64,000 nt of DNA from Nocardia rhamnosiphila NBRC 108938 (lineage in GTDB: Bacteria; Actinomycetota; Actinomycetes; Mycobacteriales; Mycobacteriaceae), in NCBI RefSeq assembly GCF_000720425.1, contig NZ_JOAJ01000006.1:186001-250000 (forward strand), in the 5' to 3' direction. Positions 52,016-59,648 of this stretch are shown here, one piece after another. Under the pieces are notes generated by a model, which ran no database searches, was not told where the DNA came from, and worked only from the letters and a program-made list of their open reading frames with translations. The stretch's first letter is position 1; each line of letters starts with the position of its first letter. The position numbers and the translations under genes were made by a program.

Positions 52016-52666
52016 ATGTACGATAATCCGGTGACGGATACTGATGCGCTCGAACCGTTTTCCCTCGACGGCGATGCCCTGGACCCGATCGGCGGAGGAG
52101 GAGCGCTGATCGGGTACGCCCGCGTCTCGACCCGCGACCAGAACCTCGACCGGCAAACCCGAGCCCTGAAGGCCGCCGGATGCAAGAAGGTGTTCTCCGA
52201 CAAGAAGTCCGGAAAAGATGCCGAGCGTGAACAGCTGTCGGCCTGCCTGGACTACATGCGCGCCGGCGACACCCTCGTCGTCGCTTCCCTGGATCGCCTC
52301 GGCCGGTCCCTGCAGGACCTGATCTCGATCGTGGCCGACCTGCGCCGCCGCGGTATCGGGTTCCGGTCGCTGCACGAAGCACTCGACACCACCACTCCTG
52401 GTGGGCGCCTGGTGTTCCACGTCTTCGCCGCGCTGGCCGAATTCATCCGCGAGCTCATCGTCGACGGCACCCACGAAGGCCTCGCCGCAGCACGGGCCCG
52501 CGGGCAGCGCCTCGGCCGGCCACCGGCCATGAGCGAGGAACAGATCCGGCAGGCCCGCGCGCTGTTAACCCGGCCCGATGAGTCGGTGTCCTCGATCGCG
52601 CGGCTACTGGGGGTCTCGCGGACCACGCTGTACAAATACGTCCCGGAGTTGACCGCAAGTAACTGA
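52016..52666 (+). CDS. Serine recombinase (resolvase/invertase family)
   Basis: 216 residues. The catalytic domain starts IGYARVSTRDQNLDRQ with nucleophile Ser38, then VVASLDRLGRSLQDLI, and long helix E leads to a C-terminal helix-turn-helix (SVSSIARLLGVSRTTLYKYV). This is the small Tn3-resolvase/Hin type. The N-terminal 30 residues are an extension before the domain, so an internal start is possible. No transposase or inverted repeats were found nearby. It precedes the NACHT gene by about 150 bp, suggesting that the stretch is, or was, mobile. Confidence 0.9.
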   Translation: MYDNPVTDTDALEPFSLDGDALDPIGGGGALIGYARVSTRDQNLDRQTRALKAAGCKKVFSDKKSGKDAEREQLSACLDYMRAGDTLVVASLDRLGRSLQDLISIVADLRRRGIGFRSLHEALDTTTPGGRLVFHVFAALAEFIRELIVDGTHEGLAAARARGQRLGRPPAMSEEQIRQARALLTRPDESVSSIARLLGVSRTTLYKYVPELTASN

Positions 52667-52814
52667 CGTACTTTTCGCGCCGAGTCGCGGAGACCGGGGT
52701 CTGGAGGGGCGACCCAGTCGGCTGTGCCGGGTCAAAATCAGGATCGCGTGGGCGTAAGTCCGATTGCCGGGATGCCGAAATCCATTTGATGGCAGGCTGT
52801 TGCGGGTGGTGGGT

Positions 52815-54821
52815 ATGGAAACCGGGGGCATGTTCCGGCTGCTCGCAGCACTGTTGAGACCGGTCAGGTTCTTGTATCAGATGTGGCGGCCGAGCACCCG
52901 CAGGCTTTCGATCGCGGTTCTGTCCGATGACCTGGCCGGCCAGGTCAAGCAAGAGGAACAACGCCAACGGCGGGCTTTGCGGGCCGAGGGCAGCACGTTC
53001 ATGCCCGTCGAGTTCACTGCCGCCCCCCAGCCACACCGTGCTGGTGAGGTACTCGATTCGGCGGCGGTCGGCGAGATCGCCGACTACTTCACCCTGCCCG
53101 AGCAGCCGCACCGTCGGCGGTTGGTCGTGCTCGGCGACGCGGGGAGCGGCAAAACAGTCGCGGCCACCTATCTGGTATTAGGGCTCCTGGACAACCGCTG
53201 GGATTTGGCTGATTCCCGCCGGGCCGAGGAACCGATACCGGTGAGGGTCAATGCCGCTGGCTGGGGCGGCGAGGAGGATTTATCCCGATGGCTGACCACT
53301 CGGCTGGGCTATGACTACCGGCTGCGCCCCAATGTTGCCCAGGAAATGCTCGCCCGTGGCCTGATCCTGCCGGTGATCGACGGTCTCGACGAAATGGACA
53401 CCGACGGCGGTGACCGTTCGCGCGCTCGCGCGCTACTGAACCGGCTCAACAGCGCCCCGTGGCGGGACCGGCCCGCGGTGGTTTTGTGCCGCACCACCGA
53501 ATTCGACCAACTGACCCGAGACGGTGAAGACAACGGTCTGCACGGCGCTACCATGATCACCCTGCAACCCCTGCTCGCCATCCGGGCGGTCGACTACCTC
53601 ACCACCTACCAACACGATATCGGCACCCATGGCGCAGCCTGGACCGACATCATCGGTCACCTACGCGACCAGCCCCACAGCCCCCTGGCCACAGCGCTGC
53701 AGACACCTTGGCTACTCGGCCTCACCGCCACCACCTTGCGTGGCAGTCCGTCCACCGCCCCCCGACTCCTCGCCTGCACCAGCCCTGACGAGGTTCGCGA
53801 ACTACTGTTCGCAGCGCAAATCCCCACCGTGGTGGGAGCGACCAACGAGAGCAAGGAGTACCGCGACTACACCAGCGACAACGCCGAAAGATGGCTGCAA
53901 TCGCTGGCCAAGTGCCTCCAGCAGCGTCGTGACACCGGCAGAGATGGCACCGCCATAAGACTCGACGAGATCTGGGAAATCGCAGGATCCATACGCACCC
54001 GTATCCTGCACTCCATTGTGGTCGCGGCCGGAGTCGGGATCACCGCCGGGCATGCGTTATGGCTTCTCGATGGGCTCACGGCAGGGCTCACAGGCGGTGT
54101 CGGGCTCGGGATCACAGCCGGACTCGTGGTCGGACTCGGCCCGGGCCCGGCAGCGGCTCGCGTGGCATGGAGTGTGCCGGGCCGTTCTCGTTGGAAAAAG
54201 GGGCTGATGGCTGGTCTCATAACTGGGCTCACGACCGGCCTCGTGGCCGGACTCGGGACCGGGATCACGGGCGGGCTCCTCGATGGGCTCCTCGATGGGC
54301 TCACGACCGGGCTCACGGCCGGGCTCGTGGGAGGGATCGGGGTCGGGCTCGCAGTGGGGCTCGCGGCCGACGCGAAAGACCAGTTGGCTCTTGGGATCGA
54401 TGCGCGGCGACTCATTCGCGATGACATCCAAGCTGCCCTCGTGTGCGCCGTTCTCCTCGGAGCAGTAGTCGCGCTCATGGCTGCGCTCACGGACGGCCCC
54501 CGGCTCGCGCTCGCGCTGTTTCTGGCATGTGGGAGCGGTTTCGGGCTCACGGGCGGGCTCACAGGCGGGCATGCGGCAGGCCGGTTCTACGCCGCTGTAG
54601 TTATCTTCTGGGTCACGCAGGAATTCCCGAGGAATCCTGCCGTGTTCCTCGACTGGGCTCGCCGCGGGGGCCTGCTCCGGCTCGATGGCACCGCCTACCA
54701 GTTCCGGCACGAGACCTACCAGCAGTGGATCCACGCCCGCGCCCATCTTGCCGAACTCCAGGCCGCCACTCTGTTGGAGAGCGACATCCGGCAACAGGGA
54801 ACAATTGCCAGAGGTCAGTAG
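52815..54821 (+). CDS. NACHT-domain STAND NTPase with C-terminal glycine-zipper membrane domain
   Basis: 668 residues. The N-terminus has a hydrophobic segment (MFRLLAALLRPVRFLYQMW). The NACHT domain carries Walker A GDAGSGKT (107-114) and Walker B LILPVIDGLDEM (about 183-194), with sensor-like AVVLCRTTEFDQL. Residues 400-595 are a run of short repeats of the form G-L-T-x-G-L-x-x-G-L, interrupted by RWKK and by DAKDQLALGIDARR; these form glycine-zipper membrane helices. The C-terminus is a short helical domain (QFRHETYQQWIHARAHLAEL). Bacterial NACHT proteins include anti-phage sensors, in which the C-terminus senses and the other domain kills. Here a membrane pore effector is plausible. Confidence 0.82.
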   Translation: METGGMFRLLAALLRPVRFLYQMWRPSTRRLSIAVLSDDLAGQVKQEEQRQRRALRAEGSTFMPVEFTAAPQPHRAGEVLDSAAVGEIADYFTLPEQPHRRRLVVLGDAGSGKTVAATYLVLGLLDNRWDLADSRRAEEPIPVRVNAAGWGGEEDLSRWLTTRLGYDYRLRPNVAQEMLARGLILPVIDGLDEMDTDGGDRSRARALLNRLNSAPWRDRPAVVLCRTTEFDQLTRDGEDNGLHGATMITLQPLLAIRAVDYLTTYQHDIGTHGAAWTDIIGHLRDQPHSPLATALQTPWLLGLTATTLRGSPSTAPRLLACTSPDEVRELLFAAQIPTVVGATNESKEYRDYTSDNAERWLQSLAKCLQQRRDTGRDGTAIRLDEIWEIAGSIRTRILHSIVVAAGVGITAGHALWLLDGLTAGLTGGVGLGITAGLVVGLGPGPAAARVAWSVPGRSRWKKGLMAGLITGLTTGLVAGLGTGITGGLLDGLLDGLTTGLTAGLVGGIGVGLAVGLAADAKDQLALGIDARRLIRDDIQAALVCAVLLGAVVALMAALTDGPRLALALFLACGSGFGLTGGLTGGHAAGRFYAAVVIFWVTQEFPRNPAVFLDWARRGGLLRLDGTAYQFRHETYQQWIHARAHLAELQAATLLESDIRQQGTIARGQ

Positions 54822-54969
54822 CCAAATCCGGGCGGAGAAGATCTGTCCATCTGGGCTCTACTCCAAATAGACAAGGTTGGTGAACCGGCGGCCGAGGGCC
54901 GTCACCTCAATCTTTGCTGGACGGATTAATTGCCGGTTGCCGTGGAACCCGGCTGTGCGTTGCCAAGGG
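54822..54969. other. Short gene-free stretch
   Basis: About 150 bp between the convergent NACHT gene and the gene at 54970. No hairpin or gene recognised. Confidence 0.4.
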
Positions 54970-55323
54970 CTACTGAGCGCCGGGGCTGCCGACCGGGCGC
55001 ATCACCAGATCGAATCGGCGGATGTCGTCGTTGTCGTACCAGCCGTCCGGTCGGCGGGTGTAGACGATGTTTCCAGCTCCGTCGTACAGGTGATCTGGGT
55101 AGGGGTCGGTGCCCATGACGTCACCGCGCTGGCGCCACCGTTCGGCCTGGACGGGGTCGAACGGTGGCGGGTCGGTGGCACGGGCCTGTTCTGCGGCGCG
55201 GAGTTCGGCGTTGAACTGGTCGAGCACGGCTTGCGCGCGAACTTGTTCGGCGGGGTTAGGGATCCGTGGGTGGTTCTCATCGGCCCCTTCCTCATGGGGA
55301 CGGCCGGCGGGTGGCTCGTACAT
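54970..55323 (-). CDS. Small acidic protein downstream of the toxin gene, possible immunity protein
   Basis: 117 residues, rich in Asp, Glu and Pro. It has a helical middle (EQVRAQAVLDQFNAELRAAE) and a C-terminal aromatic/acidic segment (DHLYDGAGNIVYTRRPDG, then WYDNDDIRRFD). It starts 18 bp after the stop of the ADP-ribosyltransferase-like gene on the same strand. Small acidic proteins in this place are often immunity factors. No family is recognised, so this rests on context only. The ribosome site is weak (GAAGA). Confidence 0.6.
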   Translation of the reverse strand: MYEPPAGRPHEEGADENHPRIPNPAEQVRAQAVLDQFNAELRAAEQARATDPPPFDPVQAERWRQRGDVMGTDPYPDHLYDGAGNIVYTRRPDGWYDNDDIRRFDLVMRPVGSPGAQ

Positions 55324-55341
55324 CGCAATCTTCGCTTTCTT

Positions 55342-56292
55342 CTAGATTTCGGCCATCTGGATGATGGTTTTGCCGTCCGGGCCGGGGAACTTGTTGTGTA
55401 CGAAGAACTGGGTACCGGACTTGAACAGCACCTCGTCGTCGAGTCCGGAGTATTCCCCGACCGGGACTCCTGTCTTGGAAACGATCTGGAATTCCACCTT
55501 CTGATTCCCGGCGAATGTGGGGTCCGTGCCGTCAGGTTTCAGTGAGGACGATGGCCAGCCGCTCTCGGTGACCGGCTGCCCTGGCTGGTAGCGGGCCAGT
55601 TGGTCTTCGGACAGGTTGATGTGCCGTACAACCGGCCCCTGATGCGGGGGCAGTTTGCCCAGTGCCTCGTCCAGGGCGTTTTTCTGCTGTAGCTCCTCGG
55701 GGGTCAACGGTTCACCGCGGTAGAGCTTCTGGTTGATCGTCACCCCGTTCTGGTCGTATTTCATCTGCCCGGTTTGCAGGGCTTTCACGTCATCGGGTGT
55801 GAGTGACCAGTTCGTCGAGGTGGGCCGGGTCCCGCCGGGCGCCTTCTTGTTGATCATGTCCCAGATCTGGCCCATGCGCTGTTTGTGGGTGGACCAGTCC
55901 GGGATGTCTTTGAACCCGCGGCCCAGCCCTCGCGCTTTGAAGATCGCGATGAACGGCCGGATCTTGGGGCCGTACTTCGCGCACAGTGCCGCCACCCGTG
56001 AGGCGCCGATCGCGGCACCGATCGGGCCGGCGGCACCGAAGGTGATGAACGACGCGGCGATGGTCACCGCGCCGGTGATCGCCATCTCGACACCGGTATC
56101 GATGACGAACTGGATGAGGAGTCCTTCGATCTCCTTGCGCATCGCTTCGAGTTCGTCGTGGTGTTCGGTAGTCGTAGTGGTCATCTGACCGAACCCGGCC
56201 ACAGTGACAGCGGCTGCGGCGGACAGCGCTTTAAGGTCGTCGTCGATGTGGTCGAGTTCGGGTGCGGTGATCGGGGCGAACATGGTCGCCAC
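55342..56292 (-). CDS. Polymorphic toxin with C-terminal ADP-ribosyltransferase-like domain
   Basis: 316 residues from GTG 56292 (ATG 56283 also possible). The first 60 residues are helical and T-rich. Residues 68-105 are two hydrophobic helices (AITGAVTIAASFITFGAAGP), typical of secreted or ESX-exported polymorphic toxins. The C-terminal 130 residues have the R-S-E layout of ADP-ribosyltransferases: R192 in KLYRGEPLTPEE, ESGWPSSS (243-250) and LDDEVLFKSGTQF with E287. The usual STS is SSS and the first acid of ExE is D285. It is followed by a possible immunity gene and preceded, on the same strand, by a TetR gene ending 13 bp upstream. Confidence 0.75.
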   Translation of the reverse strand: MATMFAPITAPELDHIDDDLKALSAAAAVTVAGFGQMTTTTTEHHDELEAMRKEIEGLLIQFVIDTGVEMAITGAVTIAASFITFGAAGPIGAAIGASRVAALCAKYGPKIRPFIAIFKARGLGRGFKDIPDWSTHKQRMGQIWDMINKKAPGGTRPTSTNWSLTPDDVKALQTGQMKYDQNGVTINQKLYRGEPLTPEELQQKNALDEALGKLPPHQGPVVRHINLSEDQLARYQPGQPVTESGWPSSSLKPDGTDPTFAGNQKVEFQIVSKTGVPVGEYSGLDDEVLFKSGTQFFVHNKFPGPDGKTIIQMAEI

Positions 56293-56305
56293 GCGGTCGT
56301 GGCCG

Positions 56306-57043
56306 CTACCGATCCGGGGGACCCGTGAGGATCGCGGTGACGGTATCGATCAGTTCGTTGAGCAGTTCGTCGGGAGAGAGCCGGGTTCCGCTGAGCGCCA
56401 GCATGCCGCGCAGACCGTCCGGGTCGCCGAGGGTCTGGAATGTCAGGTTCATGGCCTGGGTGAGGCGGAAACGGATCGTCCGGGAGGCGACGCCGGGGGC
56501 GGTCTGCTCCAGCAGGGCGTTGAAACGCAGAGCCTGGGGAGCGAACCCCTCGGTGAGCTTGGTCAGGGCGGGATGGTTACCGCTCATGATGCCCGCGACC
56601 AGCCGGATCCACGGTGTGCCGCCGGCGGCGGCGAGTTCGCCGACCGGGCGGACGAAGGCGTCGGCCAGTGCCCGGGCATCGGGTGCGCCGGCGTCCTCGA
56701 CGGCGTCCAGCAGTTCGGCGCGGCGGGTGTGCAGTTGTTCGCTGCGGCGGCTGATCAGTGCGTCGACCAGGGCGTCCTTGGAGCCGAAGTGATAGTGCAC
56801 GGACGCGACGTTCGCCCCGGCCTCGGCCATCACCGAACGCAGGGAGACCGCGTCGATCCCGCGTTCGGCGAAGAGCCGTTCGGCGGCCAGGATCAGGCGC
56901 TGATCGGTGGGGAGGCCGGCCTCGGGGGAGTGCCCGTGGCCGGGGTCCGGACGGGCCTCGCCGCGGGCAGCGGCCGGACCCCGGCGCGGGGATGCGGCGG
57001 GCGAGGATATCTCCCGCCCGGTCCGCACCCGGCTTCTCGTCAT
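56306..57043 (-). CDS. TetR-family regulator of the thiolase operon
   Basis: 245 residues from ATG 57043. The first 50 residues are a Pro/Arg-rich extension before the helix-turn-helix, which ends in MAEAGANVASVHYHFGSKDAL. This recognition helix is nearly identical to that of the partial TetR at 1-332. The gene starts 10 bp after the stop of the last thiolase gene. It is likely the local regulator of the operon, and the TCAATCA/TGATTGA site at 61714-61729 before the first gene is a good candidate operator. Confidence 0.88.
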   Translation of the reverse strand: MTRSRVRTGREISSPAASPRRGPAAARGEARPDPGHGHSPEAGLPTDQRLILAAERLFAERGIDAVSLRSVMAEAGANVASVHYHFGSKDALVDALISRRSEQLHTRRAELLDAVEDAGAPDARALADAFVRPVGELAAAGGTPWIRLVAGIMSGNHPALTKLTEGFAPQALRFNALLEQTAPGVASRTIRFRLTQAMNLTFQTLGDPDGLRGMLALSGTRLSPDELLNELIDTVTAILTGPPDR

Positions 57044-57053
57044 GACCGGAACT

Positions 57054-58253
57054 CTAGGAGACCGCGCCCGGCGCACCGTACAGGGTCACGACGCAGGCCC
57101 CGCCGAGGCCGAGATTGTGGGCGAGCCCGAGCCGCGCGCCCTCCACCTGACGCGCACCCGCCGCCCCGCGTACCTGGGTGACCAGTTCCGTGCACTGCGC
57201 CAGCCCGGTGGCGCCGAGCGGATGTCCCTTGGAGATGAGCCCACCCGACGGGTTGACCACCCAGCGCCCGCCGTAGGTGGTCGCGCCCGACTCCACCAGC
57301 GCCCCGGATTCGCCTTCGCCGCACAGACCCAGCGCCTCGTAGGTGAGCAACTCGTTGATGGAGAAGCAGTCGTGCAGTTCGAGCACATCGATATCGTCGA
57401 TACCCACCCCGGCGGTCTCCAGTACCTTCCGGCCGGCGATACGCGCCATGGGCGCGCCGACCACGTCGATCATCGACCCCGACTCGAACGAGGCGCCGGT
57501 ATCGGTCACCAGTTCCTGGGCGAGGATCGGTACCGCTCGATCGAGACCGTGTTCGCGCACATAGCGTTCGCTCACCAGCACCGCCGCGCCGGCGCCGTCG
57601 GACATGGGTGAGCACTGTGAGCGGGTCAGCGGATCGGAGACCAGTTTGTCGCCGAGCACCTGGTCGAGGGTGTAGGCGTCCTGGAACTGGGCCTTGGGAT
57701 TGCGAGTGGAGTGTTCGTGGTTCTTCACCGCGACCCGGGCCAGCTGTTCGCGGGTGGTCCCGTACCGTTCCATATGCTCGGCCGCGGCCGCGCTGAAGAA
57801 TTGGGCGGTCATCGGTGCGTTACCGAAACCGGCGGCCGCCTTCAGCGCGTCCATGTGCCGGTCCACTGTGGTGACCTTCGGGATCGTGCCGTCACCGGAC
57901 ATCGCCTGTTTGGTCATCTGCTCGAACCCGACCGCCAGCACGATATCGGCCAGCCCGGCCTGCACCCATTCCCGGGCGAGTACGAGCGCGGTGGATCCGG
58001 TGGCGCAGTTGTTGTTGACGTTCACCATCGGGATACCGGTGAGGCCGATATCGTAGAGCGCCCGCTGCCCCGCGGTGGAGGGCTGGAAGACATACCCGAC
58101 GGCGGCGCGCTGCACCTGGTCGTAACCCACTCCGGCGTCGGTGAGCGCCTGGCCCACCGCCTCGGCGACCATCTCCGGATACGTCCAGTCCCGAGACTGG
58201 ATCTTCTCGAACTTGGTCATCCCGACCCCGGCGACATACACCCGTCCGGTCAT
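57054..58253 (-). CDS. Lipid-transfer-protein-type thiolase (SCP-x thiolase) with intact active site
   Basis: 399 residues. The nucleophile Cys83 is in VNVNNNCATGSTAL, and GGLISKGHPLGATGLAQ supplies the His. Length and the N-terminal VYVAGVGMTKFEK match actinobacterial Ltp/SCP-x thiolases, which cleave 3-ketoacyl-CoA of sterol side chains or branched acids. ATG 58253 overlaps the stop of a 23-aa ORF as ATGA, and its ribosome site GAGGAG lies inside that ORF. Of the three thiolase-fold proteins here it is the only one with both catalytic residues. Confidence 0.9.
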   Translation of the reverse strand: MTGRVYVAGVGMTKFEKIQSRDWTYPEMVAEAVGQALTDAGVGYDQVQRAAVGYVFQPSTAGQRALYDIGLTGIPMVNVNNNCATGSTALVLAREWVQAGLADIVLAVGFEQMTKQAMSGDGTIPKVTTVDRHMDALKAAAGFGNAPMTAQFFSAAAAEHMERYGTTREQLARVAVKNHEHSTRNPKAQFQDAYTLDQVLGDKLVSDPLTRSQCSPMSDGAGAAVLVSERYVREHGLDRAVPILAQELVTDTGASFESGSMIDVVGAPMARIAGRKVLETAGVGIDDIDVLELHDCFSINELLTYEALGLCGEGESGALVESGATTYGGRWVVNPSGGLISKGHPLGATGLAQCTELVTQVRGAAGARQVEGARLGLAHNLGLGGACVVTLYGAPGAVS

Positions 58254-58321
58254 TGTTTCTCCTCAGAAGCTGTTACATGCGGTCCGCGGAGGCCGTAGCG
58301 AAGCTGGAGGTATCGCCTCAT
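58250..58321 (-). CDS. 23-aa microprotein, second of a tandem pair
   Basis: ATG 58321 has GAGGAGAGGTC before it. The peptide starts MRRYLQLRYGLRGPHVTA and ends SEEKQ; its TGA overlaps the thiolase start. It matches the neighbouring ORF at 14 of 23 residues, and four further positions are conservative (F/Y, S/T, T/S, R/K). The codons for the final Glu-Glu are GAGGAG, the ribosome site of the thiolase. A translational coupling leader, or a basic peptide that binds the thiolase or DUF35 partner, are both possible. Confidence 0.65.
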   Translation of the reverse strand: MRRYLQLRYGLRGPHVTASEEKQ

Positions 58322-58389
58322 GACCTCTCCTCGGTAGCTGATACATGCGACCCGCGGAGGCCGAAGCGTCGGCGGAGGTATCGCATCAT
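58318..58389 (-). CDS. 23-aa microprotein, first of a tandem pair
   Basis: ATG 58389 (a second ATG follows at 58386) is preceded by GAGGAGAGAGCA. The peptide begins MMRYLRRRFGLRGSHVSA and ends TEERS, strongly basic in the first half. Its TGA overlaps the start of the second copy as ATGA. It lies 104 bp after the stop of the upstream thiolase-like gene. The DNA of the two copies forms a 69-bp imperfect tandem repeat, so they arose by duplication, yet frame, start, stop and ribosome site are kept in both. Confidence 0.65.
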   Translation of the reverse strand: MMRYLRRRFGLRGSHVSATEERS

Positions 58390-58493
58390 TGCTCTCTCCT
58401 CGTCTCGTGCGGTCTCGCGGTCCGCGGATGTGTTGTCGCCCGTGCCGGGCCGATGCGGTGGTGGGTCCGGGCCGACGGCGCCGGAACCGCCGG

Positions 58494-59648
58494 TCAGGAA
58501 TTCGGTGGTTCGGCGCCGACCACCCAGAGCGCGTGGAACTGCGCCGCCCCGCCCATGGCGTGGCCGATGGCGCGGCGCGCGTCCGGGACCTGATGCGCAC
58601 CCGCGGTACCCCGTACCTGCATGGCCGCCTCGGCGAATCGCAGCAGACCCGTTGCGCCCGTGGGATTTCCGGAGAGCACTCCGCCGGACGGGTTGATCGG
58701 CAGTTCCCCGCCGAACGCGGTGCGGCCGGAATCCACCACCTTCCACCCCTGGCCGACCTCGGCCAGACCCACGTTCTCGAGCCAGATCGGTTCGAACCAG
58801 CTGTAGGGGATGTAGAGCTCGGCGGTATCGATCTCGCGGGCCGGATCGGTGATCCCGGCCTGCCGGTACGCTTCGGCGGCGCACTGCCGTCCGGCCTCGG
58901 GGTTCACCTCGTCGCGCCCGGCGAAGTGGCCGGTCTCGGTGCGCCACGACATTCCGTGGATCCAGGCGGGGGGACGGCCGGTGTGGTGGGCGTCGGTTTC
59001 CCCGGTGATCACCACCGCGCATGAACCGTCCGAGGACGGGCACGATTCCAGGAAGCGGATCGGATCCCAGAGCATCCGGGATTCGCGCACCTGCTCCACG
59101 GTGATATCCGGTAACTGGATATGCGCGTACGGGTTGCGGGTGGCGTTGAGGCGGTGGTTGACCGCGATCTGCCAGCCGATGTGCTCGGGTGCCGCGGACC
59201 GGCGGATGTACTCCCGGATCACCGGTGCGAAATGCGCCCCGGCGCCCGCGCCGAGTTGCGCGCTGAAGGGCAGCCCGCGCGAGAGCGCCCAGGTGAAATC
59301 ACCTTCGGATTCCTTGGAATACGCGACCACCAGCACCCGTCGTGCCAGACCCGCCTGCACCAGGTGGGCGCCGTAGATGGCGGCGTGCCCGCCGACGCTG
59401 CCGCCGGTGAACACCCGGGTCACCGGTAGCCCGCGGGCTCCCATCGCATCGGCGAGGTAGAGCTCGGGGTTCATCACTCCGTCGAACAGGTCCGGCGTCT
59501 TCGACAGCACCACGGCGTCGATATCGCCGAATTCCAGTTCGGCATCGGCCATTGCCTCGTCGACGGCTTCGCGCACCATCGCGCCGATGGTGACCTTGCG
59601 CTTCTTGGCCTGTTTGCTCTGTCCGATTCCGACGACCGCGAGTTTCAC
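58494..59648 (-). CDS. Thiolase-fold lipid-transfer protein lacking the catalytic Cys (Ltp3-like)
   Basis: 384 residues. The nucleophile position reads FTGGSVGGHAA (Ser84 instead of Cys), and the GHP motif is GVLSGNPTGATGLL, with Asn replacing His. It is therefore not a normal thiolase. Ltp2-type proteins with such changes act as retro-aldolases on steroid side chains with a DUF35 partner, and the order DUF35, Ltp4-like, Ltp3-like resembles the Rv3521-Rv3523 locus of M. tuberculosis. GTG 59648 overlaps the previous stop as GTGA; GGAGGGAG precedes it. Confidence 0.85.
   Translation of the reverse strand: MKLAVVGIGQSKQAKKRKVTIGAMVREAVDEAMADAELEFGDIDAVVLSKTPDLFDGVMNPELYLADAMGARGLPVTRVFTGGSVGGHAAIYGAHLVQAGLARRVLVVAYSKESEGDFTWALSRGLPFSAQLGAGAGAHFAPVIREYIRRSAAPEHIGWQIAVNHRLNATRNPYAHIQLPDITVEQVRESRMLWDPIRFLESCPSSDGSCAVVITGETDAHHTGRPPAWIHGMSWRTETGHFAGRDEVNPEAGRQCAAEAYRQAGITDPAREIDTAELYIPYSWFEPIWLENVGLAEVGQGWKVVDSGRTAFGGELPINPSGGVLSGNPTGATGLLRFAEAAMQVRGTAGAHQVPDARRAIGHAMGGAAQFHALWVVGAEPPNS

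Noticed and set aside
52016..52666. A complete insertion sequence or integron around the serine recombinase
   Set aside because: No transposase, terminal inverted repeats or target duplications could be found by eye.
58250..58600. A 116-codon gene ending at 58250
   Set aside because: Only its last 23 codons, after their own ATG and ribosome site, show conservation with the neighbouring copy; the upstream part runs through unrelated sequence.
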